In this document: one piece after another, positions 1-5,190 of the stretch
Numbering within the stretch: the first letter of the stretch is position 1
Layout: every line of letters starts with the position of its first letter
Origin: Methanocalculus sp.
Lineage (GTDB): Archaea; Halobacteriota; Methanomicrobia; Methanomicrobiales; Methanocorpusculaceae
Assembly (NCBI RefSeq): GCF_029762515.1
Contig: NZ_JARVGN010000143.1
Span: forward strand, 1 to 5,190
Direction: 5' to 3'
Length of the DNA stretch: 5,190 bases
Made by a program: the position numbers and the translations under genes
The notes under the pieces: generated by a model
What the model was told of the DNA's origin: nothing
Seen by the model: only the letters and a program-made list of their open reading frames with translations
Database searches by the model: none

Positions 1-655
1 CTGTTGCAAGCAGGATATCCCTCCTCCACGTCCGGGGGAAGACAAGACGCCGTGTCCATAGGCAATAGATGAGATAGGTTCCAAAGATAACAAGGACAAT
101 GGGCATATTCTCCTTGCTTGACATCCCAAGGGCTGCTGCAAGCCCTGCAACAAGTGCAAACCTGAGCTTCCCGGAGTTGAAGTACGCGAGGGCGGCAACA
201 ACCAGCAGAAGCGAGAAGAACGCGATGAAGATATCATTTCGGAGGAATCTCGAAAAATAGACCATGTTTGGGGATAATGCCAGGAATAATGCCGCAACAA
301 GCATCTGCTTACCATCAAGATATCCCATTCTGTAAAGGGGATAGACAAGGGCAACAAGCAGGGTTCCAAGGAATGCCGGGAGGAGTCGGCCGACGAGATC
401 AAAATCCCCAAAGATCGAGAAGAGGCCGGCTGTTACATAGAAGAGAAATGGTCCATGGAAGACCGGATTATAGACATAAGTCCCTTTTGTCAGGAGCTGA
501 TAGGCAAACCAGGCATGTACCGCCTCGTCATGGTGATACAACTTCAGATCCAGAAATGCAAACCGCAGGATCAGGGTTGCCAGGAGAATACAAATGAAGA
601 GCGACTCCGGTTTAAGGAGCCGATGATAAAAATGGGTATCTGATGCGGCTTTCAT
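1..655 (-). CDS. Agl23-like (TIGR03663-type) polytopic membrane protein, N-terminal part
   Basis: Reading the minus strand from the ATG at 655-653 gives an open frame of 218 codons with no stop before the left edge, so the C-terminal part is missing. The product is very hydrophobic: a short cytoplasmic-looking N-terminus, then membrane segments near residues 18-37, 69-83, 90-108, 117-130, 141-158, 164-178 and 185-203. The first loop carries H41-H-D-E-A-V-H47, followed by H67-G-P69 and S135-R-F-L-R-N-D141, a pattern I recognise from TIGR03663, the archaeal 'flippase activity-associated Agl23' group related to the PMT/GT39 membrane glycosyltransferases. In those enzymes an acidic pair in the first extracytoplasmic loop is functionally important; D43-E44 sits in the matching place. 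The likely role is in surface glycan assembly, but the substrate is unknown. It starts 18 bp after the rpsJ stop, with only a weak GTGA element as ribosome site, suggesting read-through from the tuf-rpsJ transcript. Family call fairly sure; function inferred. Confidence 0.82.
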   Translation of the reverse strand, partial: MKAASDTHFYHRLLKPESLFICILLATLILRFAFLDLKLYHHDEAVHAWFAYQLLTKGTYVYNPVFHGPFLFYVTAGLFSIFGDFDLVGRLLPAFLGTLLVALVYPLYRMGYLDGKQMLVAALFLALSPNMVYFSRFLRNDIFIAFFSLLLVVAALAYFNSGKLRFALVAGLAAALGMSSKENMPIVLVIFGTYLIYCLWTRRLVFPRTWRRDILLAT

Positions 656-673
656 GCCGCTATCTCACGATGA

Positions 674-982
674 TCAGCCCTCAAGGACAATCTCAATGCC
701 GATGTCCTTGGGTACCTGAATTCGCATCAACTGGCGGAGTGCACGCTCGTCTGCATCGATATCGATGAGGCGTTTGTGAACACGCATCTGCCAGCGATCC
801 CAGGTTGCTGTTCCTTCTCCATCAGGGCTCTTCCGGATAGGAACAACGAGGCGCTTCGTTGGAAGCGATATCGGACCTGCGAGATTCACACCGGTTCGTT
901 CGGCGATCTCACGGATCCGGGAGCAGACCGACTCGAGTTTGTTATAATCGGTCCCGGTAAGGCGTATTCTGGCTTTTTGCAT
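674..982 (-). CDS. rpsJ: 30S ribosomal protein S10 (uS10)
   Basis: This encodes a 102-residue protein of the usual length for archaeal uS10, a component of the small-subunit head. The N-terminus Q-K-A-R-I-R-L-T-G-T-D-Y and the later I-S-L-P-T-K segment followed by V-V-P-I-R-K-S-P are typical of the family; the W-D-R-W-Q-M-R-V-H-K-R segment is the conserved loop and helix region, and the C-terminus ends in an I-E-I-V-L-E strand. The start is supported by GGTGA (plus positions 989-993) six bases before the ATG. It follows tuf by 29 bp, the arrangement seen at the end of the archaeal str-type operon (EF-1 alpha then S10). No TATA element is visible in the short gap, so it probably depends on the tuf promoter, subject to the terminator-like hairpin just upstream. 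High confidence. Confidence 0.97.
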   Translation of the reverse strand: MQKARIRLTGTDYNKLESVCSRIREIAERTGVNLAGPISLPTKRLVVPIRKSPDGEGTATWDRWQMRVHKRLIDIDADERALRQLMRIQVPKDIGIEIVLEG

Positions 983-988
983 AGGGAG

Positions 989-993
989 TCACC
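989..993 (-). promoter_or_regulatory. Shine-Dalgarno site of rpsJ
   Basis: GGTGA on the minus strand, six bases before the rpsJ ATG, matches part of the archaeal anti-SD complement GGAGGTGA. It lies directly after the T8 tract that follows tuf, so ribosome loading on rpsJ needs transcripts that have passed that tract. Confidence 0.7.
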
Positions 994-995
994 GT

Positions 996-1021
996 AAAAA
1001 AAAGATGAGAATTATCTCATC
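996..1021 (-). terminator. Hairpin plus T8 tract between tuf and rpsJ
   Basis: On the minus strand a perfect 7-bp inverted repeat, GATGAGA-TAAT-TCTCATC (plus 1004-1021), is followed without a gap by eight T residues (plus 1003-996). The repeat spans the tuf stop codon. The layout is that of an intrinsic terminator; in Archaea the T tract alone can provoke termination. Because rpsJ begins only 13 bp later and has no visible promoter, partial termination (attenuation) is more likely than a full stop. The stem is short and moderately AT-rich, so its stability is modest. Structure seen directly; function inferred. Confidence 0.5.
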
Positions 1022-2289
1022 TGCTTTGGTTTGATATCGAGAACAATACCTGCAGCAATGGTGGATCCCATATCACGGACAGCGAACCGGCCGAGCTGCG
1101 GAAGCTCCTTTGCCTTCTCAATGACGAGTGGGCGGGTGGGGACGATCTTTACAATTGCAGCATCGCCAGCTTTGAGGAAAGCCGGGTTCTCCTCCTTGAC
1201 CTGACCGCTTCTTGGGTCAAGCTTCTTCTGAAGCTCAATGAAGGTGCATGCAACCTGAGCGGTGTGGCAGTGGAAGACGGGGGTGTATCCAACAGAGAGG
1301 ACGCTTGGGTGCTGAAGAACAACAACCTGTGCGGTGAATTCCTCTGCAACTGTCGGAGGTACATCGACCGGACCACAGACATCGCCACGGCGGATATCGT
1401 TCTTTGCGATACCACGGACGTTGAAACCGACGTTGTCACCAGGGAGAGCCTGTGCGTGCTCTTCGTGGTGCATCTCGATGGATTTAATCTCGCCTTCCTT
1501 GTTAGCGGGCATGAACGAGACCTTCATTCCCTTCTTCAGGATACCGGTCTCGATACGACCAACTGGAACAGTTCCGATACCGGAGATGGTATAGACATCC
1601 TGAATCGGGAGACGGAGCGGCTTGTCGGTTGGCTTCTCGGGTTCTTTCAGGGTGTCGAGTGCTTCAAGAAGCGTTGGGCCGGTATACCATGGGGTCTCCG
1701 GGGACTTCTTGGAGACATTCACGCCGGTGAATGAACTCATCGGGATGACAATGGTATCATCGGGCTTGAATCCGACGATCTTGATGAGATCGAAGAGCTG
1801 TGCCTTCACTTCATCAAACCGCTTCTGATCATATTTCACTGCATCCATCTTATTGATAGCAATGATGATCTGGTTGATACCGAGTGTCCGTGCAAGGAAG
1901 ACGTGCTCCTTCGTCTGTTCCATCGGGCCATCAGGCGCTGCAACAACAAGTACTGCGGCATCTGCCTGTGATGCACCGGTGATCATGTTCTTGACGAAGT
2001 CACGGTGGCCTGGACAGTCGACGACGGTAAAGTAGAACTTTGCAGTGTCGAACCTCTTGTGGGCGATATCGATCGTGATACCACGCTCACGCTCCTCTTT
2101 GAGGTTGTCCATAACCCAGGCAAACTCAAAGGAACCCTTGCCCTTTGACTCTGCCTCTTTCTTATATCCATCAATAACGTGCTGGGGCACACTGCCGGTC
2201 TCAAAGAGAAGGCGACCGACAGTGGTTGACTTCCCGTGGTCAATGTGGCCGATAACGGCTAAATTCATGTGTGGCTTTTCTGCTGCCAT
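1012..2289 (-). CDS. tuf: Translation elongation factor EF-1 alpha (aEF1A)
   Basis: This is a 425-residue translational GTPase that delivers aminoacyl-tRNA to the ribosome, of normal archaeal length. The GTPase motifs are all present: G1 G14-H-I-D-H-G-K-S21, G2 around R69-G-I-T-I-D74 with T72, G3 D91-C-P-G-H95, and G4 N146-K-M-D149. A beta-barrel domain II follows (R-L-P-I-Q-D-V-Y region), then domain III to a basic C-terminus K-P-K-Q-M-R. A longer frame opens six codons upstream (2307), but I chose the ATG at 2289 because GGAGG lies at the correct distance before it and because the resulting M-A-A-E-K-P-H-M-N-L-A-V-I-G-H start resembles archaeal homologues. It is the first gene of a minus-strand set continuing with rpsJ and an Agl23-like gene, with a good TATA element about 80 bp upstream. 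Very high confidence. Confidence 0.98.
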   Translation of the reverse strand: MAAEKPHMNLAVIGHIDHGKSTTVGRLLFETGSVPQHVIDGYKKEAESKGKGSFEFAWVMDNLKEERERGITIDIAHKRFDTAKFYFTVVDCPGHRDFVKNMITGASQADAAVLVVAAPDGPMEQTKEHVFLARTLGINQIIIAINKMDAVKYDQKRFDEVKAQLFDLIKIVGFKPDDTIVIPMSSFTGVNVSKKSPETPWYTGPTLLEALDTLKEPEKPTDKPLRLPIQDVYTISGIGTVPVGRIETGILKKGMKVSFMPANKEGEIKSIEMHHEEHAQALPGDNVGFNVRGIAKNDIRRGDVCGPVDVPPTVAEEFTAQVVVLQHPSVLSVGYTPVFHCHTAQVACTFIELQKKLDPRSGQVKEENPAFLKAGDAAIVKIVPTRPLVIEKAKELPQLGRFAVRDMGSTIAAGIVLDIKPKQMR

Positions 2290-2296
2290 TCTCAAT

Positions 2297-2303
2297 CCTC
2301 CAC
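2297..2303 (-). promoter_or_regulatory. Shine-Dalgarno site fixing the tuf start
   Basis: GTGGAGG on the minus strand ends seven bases before the ATG at 2289. It is placed well for that start and would lie within the first codons if translation began at the upstream ATG at 2307, so it decides the start choice. Confidence 0.8.
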
Positions 2304-2356
2304 TCATTCAAGGACAATCATGCGTACATTCAGTCCAATGCGAGTATACTAGATTG

Positions 2357-2376
2357 GAAAGAGAACTATATAAAAT
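2357..2376 (+). promoter_or_regulatory. Possible plus-strand TATA element for the small cysteine-rich gene
   Basis: The same AT-rich block read on the plus strand gives purine-rich GAAAGAGAA followed by CTATATAAAA. This could position transcription near 2397, about 52 nt before the ATG at 2449. The minus-strand reading has the better TATA context, so this is a weaker call. If both work, one TBP site serves two divergent genes. Confidence 0.35.
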
Positions 2377-2384
2377 ATTTCTCT
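2367..2384 (-). promoter_or_regulatory. Archaeal BRE/TATA promoter of tuf
   Basis: The minus strand reads AGAGAAATA followed by TTTTATATA (TATA at plus 2375-2367). This agrees with an archaeal TFB-recognition element plus a TATA box of the TTTATATA type. With the usual distance of about 26 bp from box centre, transcription should start near 2345, leaving a leader of about 56 nt that contains the GGAGG site. The surrounding DNA is clearly more AT-rich than the genes. The start position is an estimate. Confidence 0.68.
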
Positions 2385-2448
2385 TTATTTGGGTTAATTC
2401 TCAAAAGAAGCGATACAATGATGAACTATCCAAACCTATCCTCACCTG

Positions 2449-2754
2449 ATGAAGACATTACCGTTCATTCGAGGCAAAAATGACCGCATCACAGTCAAGT
2501 GCGCGACTGAAGAAGTATCGATCCATACAAGGTGTGTTCATTGCATCCACTGTGCAGGTATCATGGATGGAAAGCGGCTCGTCCCCAACCCCTATGCACA
2601 GGAGTTCAAAAAGCAGGGGCGCGGATCCGGGAATGCATTTGAGCTTCTGACTGCCCAGACCATGTTCAACACCATTGTTGCCAATCCATCAGCAAATGCA
2701 ATAGAATGTAATGATGAAAAGGGAGAAGGATTTCATCCGTTCTGGGTAAGGTAA
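2449..2754 (+). CDS. Small hypothetical protein with CxxCxxC cysteine cluster
   Basis: A 101-residue protein that I do not recognise. Four cysteines form C18-x10-C29-x2-C32-x2-C35 with interspersed histidines H26, H31 and H34; a fifth is at C87. This spacing could hold zinc or an iron-sulfur centre, but the sequence alone does not tell. The cluster is followed by A-G-I-M-D-G-K-R-L-V-P-N-P and a mixed C-terminal half with a short amphipathic stretch near residues 62-78. No signal peptide or membrane segment is visible. The frame is judged real because it has third-position usage like its neighbours, fills the space between tuf and cobS, and shows a protein-like composition. The in-frame TGA at 2422-2424 with no other ATG between leaves 2449 as the natural start. 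No Shine-Dalgarno sequence is seen, so translation may be weak or SD-independent. It converges on cobS, 16 bp apart. Confidence 0.68.
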   Translation: MKTLPFIRGKNDRITVKCATEEVSIHTRCVHCIHCAGIMDGKRLVPNPYAQEFKKQGRGSGNAFELLTAQTMFNTIVANPSANAIECNDEKGEGFHPFWVR

Positions 2755-2770
2755 ACCAGCCCGGGATCAC

Positions 2771-3493
2771 TTACAGCGCTATCAGCAGTGAGAGGAAGAC
2801 CACAGCACGGACGATCTCATTTGCTGCTCCGACAAGATCACCATTGATCCCGCCAAACAACTGCTCTCCGGAAAAGAGCAGGATCAAGGTGGTAGCCGAT
2901 GCACCAAAGAGTGCAGAGGCCACTGCGATGGGAGGGATAGGCAACAGGAAGAGCGGAAGGGTCAGCAACCATGCAACTGCTACAAACCATGGGCGGCTGC
3001 GCCAGAAGAGATAGCTGTGGATACCCTCCCGGAACGGCCGCCCAATGCAGGTTAGTGATGCCATCGACGCTTTTGCAGCAACCTCCGCAATAAGCACGGC
3101 AATCGGTATGATCGCAAGTGATGCCAGTGCGCCAAACGAGATGAGAGTTATTGAGAGGCCAAGGGCAACTCCTCCCGCCCCCACCTGCCGATCGGTGAGG
3201 GCGCGGATCCGCACCTCCCTGCTCCCATGAGCCATCAGGCCATCACCGAGATCGAGGAGGCCATCAAAATGGTTACAGCCCGAGAGAAGAAGCAGGAGCC
3301 CAAGGGCAACAGCAGCTGCTGCAAGGGGATGAGGGATGAAGAGGAGGGGGATCGCCGCCAGCCCGCCGATTAAATAACCGGCAACCGGGTAGAGATATGA
3401 ACGGGTGGCAAATGCATCGAAGTCAGCCGATCTCCCGATAGGGAGGATCGTCGTAAACTGGAGCAGGGCCCGGATCCCCTCGAAGAGACTCAT
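2771..3493 (-). CDS. cobS: Adenosylcobinamide-GDP ribazoletransferase (cobalamin synthase)
   Basis: A 240-residue integral membrane protein of usual CobS length. It joins adenosylcobinamide-GDP to the alpha-riboside (or its 5'-phosphate) of the lower ligand, closing the nucleotide loop of the cobamide. The N-terminus has the typical L-L-Q-F-T-T-I-L-P-I-G segment. The signature N74-H-F-D-G-L-L-D-L-G-D-G85, with D77, D81 and D84, is the family's conserved acidic motif, and R-A-L-T-D-R-Q-V-G-A-G-G follows. About six to seven hydrophobic segments are visible, for example residues 36-53, 57-73, around 108-135 and several in the C-terminal third. The ATG overlaps the cobZ stop in an ATGA junction, implying coupled translation with cobZ. 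The stop is 16 bp from the convergent hypothetical gene, and no clear terminator is seen there. High confidence. Confidence 0.95.
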   Translation of the reverse strand: MSLFEGIRALLQFTTILPIGRSADFDAFATRSYLYPVAGYLIGGLAAIPLLFIPHPLAAAAVALGLLLLLSGCNHFDGLLDLGDGLMAHGSREVRIRALTDRQVGAGGVALGLSITLISFGALASLAIIPIAVLIAEVAAKASMASLTCIGRPFREGIHSYLFWRSRPWFVAVAWLLTLPLFLLPIPPIAVASALFGASATTLILLFSGEQLFGGINGDLVGAANEIVRAVVFLSLLIAL

Positions 3494-3933
3494 TGACTAT
3501 CACTATAGAGTTTGGAGGTGCATCCGGCGATCAGTCCGGCAACGGCGTCGTCGAGGAATGGTCCAAGTTTCGAGAGGATTCCCGGTTTCTTCTGATCATA
3601 CCGTGTGAACTCAAACCGGGCATATGTACCTGCAATCACCTCTGCAATCGCCATTCCGATGATCTCATCAGCCAGGAGAAATACCGGATCGTCGGCAATC
3701 TCGGAGTCCTTTCTTTTTATATACAGCTCATCCTCAAGCAGGATCGCAGAGAGCAGCAGTGCAGAGACATTCGGATCTGCAAACGCGCGCCTGATATTCT
3801 TCTCAAGCATCAGGCGCCCATCTTCGGGGGAGAGTCCATGGGGGACATACAGCTCCATCCCGGCATCCAGTATCGCATCCATCAAAACACCTGCGTGACC
3901 CAGGCGTTCTTCTATCTCAAACATAACGATCAT
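3490..3933 (-). CDS. cobZ: Alpha-ribazole-5'-phosphate phosphatase CobZ (PgpA-like fold family)
   Basis: A 147-residue protein related to the phosphatidylglycerophosphatase A family; the archaeal branch includes the CobZ phosphatase characterised in Methanosarcina, which removes the 5'-phosphate during cobamide nucleotide loop assembly. The family core is seen at D81-D-P-V-F-L-L-A-D-E90, R111-Y-D-Q-K-K-P-G-I-L120 and L123-G-P-F-L-D-D129-A-V-A-G; the acidic residues D89, E90, D113, D128 and D129 are candidates for metal binding. Unlike bacterial PgpA it lacks obvious long membrane helices, consistent with a soluble or peripheral enzyme. The 4-bp overlap with cobS supports the cobamide role over a phospholipid one. 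The start may be ATG 3933 or ATG 3924 three codons later; neither has a good Shine-Dalgarno site. The divergent cobT begins only 12 bp away. Confidence 0.9.
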   Translation of the reverse strand: MIVMFEIEERLGHAGVLMDAILDAGMELYVPHGLSPEDGRLMLEKNIRRAFADPNVSALLLSAILLEDELYIKRKDSEIADDPVFLLADEIIGMAIAEVIAGTYARFEFTRYDQKKPGILSKLGPFLDDAVAGLIAGCTSKLYSDSQ

Positions 3934-3945
3934 TATCTTTGAAGC

Positions 3946-3970
3946 ATGCCATACTTAACGTATATGGCAT
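3946..3970. repeat. Inverted repeat over the cobT start, in the cobZ-cobT divergent junction
   Basis: ATGCCATA (3946-3953) and TATGGCAT (3963-3970) are perfect 8-bp inverted arms separated by 9 bp; an inner register ATAC/GTAT (3951-3954, 3960-3963) is also possible. The element contains both candidate cobT start codons and lies upstream of cobZ, where its minus strand carries CATATA, a possible weak TATA. It could be an operator shared by the divergent cob genes or a hairpin in the cobT mRNA. Seen directly; role is inference. Confidence 0.4.
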
Positions 3971-4974
3971 TTCTTTCAGAGGATATCAGCTATTCACCAG
4001 AAAGGCCGGTCTTTGCCCCGATACTTGCAAATACCATGCTGTCAACGGTTCCCGGTATTTCAGGTGCAGGACCCTCGCCAGAGAAGACCGTCTTCACCCC
4101 GATTCTCGATTCTGAACTGATCGTAAACGGCAGGATCACCAGCATGCCGATCCGCCCCGATACCCCGACCGGCTGCCCGACACCGGCAACAATCACCCGC
4201 GCGATGATGCAGCTGACAGGGCTCACCCCTTTCTTCATTAATGCCGGGCTTGTTCATCCCCCGACAATTCCAACATTCGACTTCTATGGAACAGCCGGAG
4301 GAGATCCGCGCAGAGGGGCGGCTGTCCCGGATTCAGAGGCACTGTATCTCAAAGGGGAGCAGCTTGGATCCCTCATCTCACACCTCTCTGATATGCTCGT
4401 AATAGGAGAGTGTGTCCCCGGCGGAACAACAACCGCTCTCTGCGTCCTCCGCGCCCTAGGATACCCTGCGAGGGTCTCTAGCAGCATGATTCAAAATCCG
4501 CATTCGCAGAAGGAAGAGATTGCTGAATTGATCACCAGACGACTGAGAGACGAGGGGATAACAGAGCCGCTTGATATCGTCTCGGCAACCGGCGATCCGA
4601 TGATCCCGGTTGCCTGCGGCATGATCAAAGGGTTCTCAGGTGATGTGGTTCTTGCCGGGGGCACCCAGATGCTTTCTGTTGCTGCTGTTGCACGAAGGCT
4701 GGATCTGCACATTCCCCGTGTTGTCACAACAGTCTATGTCCGGGATGATCCATCGGCAAACTTCCCGGAGATAGCAGACGCGATCGGCGTGGCTCCAATA
4801 TATGTCGATCCGGAGTTTGGAGAGCTCGGGCATACCGGCCTTGCCAGGTACTGTATCGGGGAAGTAAAGGAAGGGATGGGCGCGGGCGGCGCGATGTATC
4901 TCGCCGCAGCGCTTGGCCATTCACCATCCAGGATCAGGGAAGCGATTCTTCGGACAATATCCGCATATTCCTGA
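3946..4974 (+). CDS. cobT: Nicotinate-nucleotide:lower-ligand phosphoribosyltransferase, archaeal CobT
   Basis: A 342-residue protein of the archaeal CobT group (TIGR00303). It transfers the phosphoribosyl group of nicotinate mononucleotide to the lower-ligand base, giving the alpha-riboside phosphate used by CobS and CobZ; in many methanogens that base is 5-hydroxybenzimidazole, but this window does not show which. Visible family features are N-T-M-L-S-T-V-P-G-I-S-G-A-G near the N-terminus, the glycine-rich G154-E-C-V-P-G-G-T-T-T-A164 that is typical of CobT enzymes, S-A-T-G-D-P-M-I-P, L236-A-G-G-T-Q241, and a C-terminal G-A-G-G-A-M. The second ATG at 3964 (codon 7) is an alternative start; neither start has a clear ribosome site. 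An inverted repeat covers both. The next gene, guaAA, follows after 37 bp in the same direction. Confidence 0.94.
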   Translation: MPYLTYMAFLSEDISYSPERPVFAPILANTMLSTVPGISGAGPSPEKTVFTPILDSELIVNGRITSMPIRPDTPTGCPTPATITRAMMQLTGLTPFFINAGLVHPPTIPTFDFYGTAGGDPRRGAAVPDSEALYLKGEQLGSLISHLSDMLVIGECVPGGTTTALCVLRALGYPARVSSSMIQNPHSQKEEIAELITRRLRDEGITEPLDIVSATGDPMIPVACGMIKGFSGDVVLAGGTQMLSVAAVARRLDLHIPRVVTTVYVRDDPSANFPEIADAIGVAPIYVDPEFGELGHTGLARYCIGEVKEGMGAGGAMYLAAALGHSPSRIREAILRTISAYS

Positions 4975-4980
4975 AGAGAT

Positions 4981-5025
4981 AAGAGGGGTAAGAGCCAATA
5001 CTAAGCAGGATATGCAACCCCTCTT
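4981..5025 (+). promoter_or_regulatory. 9-bp inverted repeat enclosing the guaAA start codon
   Basis: AAGAGGGGT (4981-4989) is exactly complementary to ACCCCTCTT (5017-5025). In RNA this would make a 9-bp, five-G:C stem whose 27-nt loop holds the weak AGGA ribosome site and the ATG of guaAA; the 3' arm is made of codons 2-5. Such a structure could modulate translation initiation or act in the cobT-guaAA junction. No T tract follows the stem, so it is not a classic terminator. Confidence 0.42.
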
Positions 5026-5190
5026 TGTCATTAATAATTTCGGCCAGTTCAACCACCTCATCCACAGGATGCTCCGCGACCTCGATATCGAAGTGAAGAT
5101 GATCCCAAATACCACTCCTCCATCCGAAGTAGAGGAAGGAAGTCGGGGGATCATCCTTGGGGGCGGGCCAAGCATCGACCGGATTGGGCG
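5012..5190 (+). CDS. guaAA: GMP synthase, glutamine amidotransferase subunit, N-terminal part
   Basis: The frame from ATG 5012 gives 59 codons and is cut by the right edge. The product starts M-Q-P-L-F-V-I-N-N-F-G-Q-F-N-H-L-I-H-R, with the N-N-F-G-Q-F/Y-N-H-L-I-H-R pattern characteristic of the archaeal separate glutaminase subunit of GMP synthase, and contains G50-G-G-P-S, the class I amidotransferase oxyanion-hole segment. The catalytic Cys and His-Glu pair would lie beyond the window. With the separate synthetase subunit the enzyme makes GMP from XMP, supplying ammonia from glutamine. It lies 37 bp after cobT; possible co-transcription. The ribosome site is poor (AGGA close to the ATG), and a 9-bp inverted repeat surrounds the start. 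Confidence 0.93.
   Translation, partial: MQPLFVINNFGQFNHLIHRMLRDLDIEVKMIPNTTPPSEVEEGSRGIILGGGPSIDRIG

Noticed and set aside
268..597. 109-codon plus-strand open frame at the left end
   Set aside because: The opposite strand encodes a coherent multi-pass membrane protein over the same bases with family motifs; the plus-strand product is low-complexity and rich in Q, G and R.
1264..1734. 156-codon plus-strand open frame inside tuf
   Set aside because: It lies wholly within the strongly conserved EF-1 alpha gene on the opposite strand; a by-product of that codon use.
2290..2307. N-terminal extension of tuf to the upstream ATG at 2307
   Set aside because: The GGAGG ribosome site lies within this stretch and is properly spaced only for the ATG at 2289; archaeal homologues start in the same manner as the shorter form.
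2755..2770. CCCGGG palindrome in the convergent gap before the cobS stop
   Set aside because: Only 6 bp, with no loop and no T tract on either side; not a credible terminator.
3714..3723. TTTTTATATA on the plus strand resembling a TATA box for cobT
   Set aside because: It encodes the Y-I-K-R region of cobZ and lies over 220 bp upstream of cobT; a leader that long, running antisense to cobZ, is not supported by anything else.
3493..3942. 149-codon plus-strand open frame opposite cobZ
   Set aside because: It mirrors cobZ almost end to end, its product has no recognisable family features, and cobZ on the other strand is clearly conserved in character. It is an antisense shadow.
3934..3945. Cobalamin riboswitch expected near cob genes
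   Set aside because: The gap is 12 bp, there is no room for the structure, and no B12-box-like sequence was seen nearby.

Overview
The window looks like chromosomal DNA of a methanogenic euryarchaeon, most likely of the order Methanomicrobiales. The reasons are an archaeal-type EF-1 alpha followed by ribosomal protein S10, an archaeal membrane glycosylation protein of the Agl23 (TIGR03663) type, the archaeal CobZ alpha-ribazole phosphatase, the archaeal form of CobT, and a stand-alone GMP synthase amidotransferase subunit. The order is inferred from protein character and gene content; no search was run.

Left half, minus strand (2375 down to 1): a strong archaeal-looking promoter at about 2367-2384 and a clear Shine-Dalgarno site lead into tuf (EF-1 alpha), then rpsJ (uS10), then the N-terminal 218 codons of a polytopic Agl23-like membrane protein that runs off the left edge. 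Spacings are 29 and 18 bp, so the three look co-directional and possibly co-transcribed. A 7-bp hairpin followed by eight T residues lies exactly between tuf and rpsJ and may attenuate transcription.

Middle, plus strand (2449-2754): a 101-residue hypothetical protein with a C-x10-C-x2-C-x2-C cysteine cluster, possibly transcribed from the opposite face of the same TATA-like element that serves tuf.

Right half: a cluster for the late (nucleotide loop) steps of cobamide synthesis. cobZ and cobS are on the minus strand, joined by an ATGA overlap. cobT is divergent on the plus strand, only 12 bp from the cobZ start. CobT makes the alpha-riboside phosphate of the lower ligand, CobS joins it to adenosylcobinamide-GDP, and CobZ removes the 5'-phosphate. 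A short gap of 37 bp then leads to the 5' end of guaAA (GMP synthase glutaminase subunit), cut by the right edge. Two inverted repeats, one over the cobT start and one enclosing the guaAA start codon, are the least explained sequence structures here.

Every stretch is accounted for; the longest gene-free piece is the 159-bp tuf/hypothetical divergent region. I see no tRNA, rRNA, CRISPR array, insertion sequence or cobalamin riboswitch, and no convincing sign of a wholly new system. The most open items are the small cysteine-rich protein and the three hairpins.
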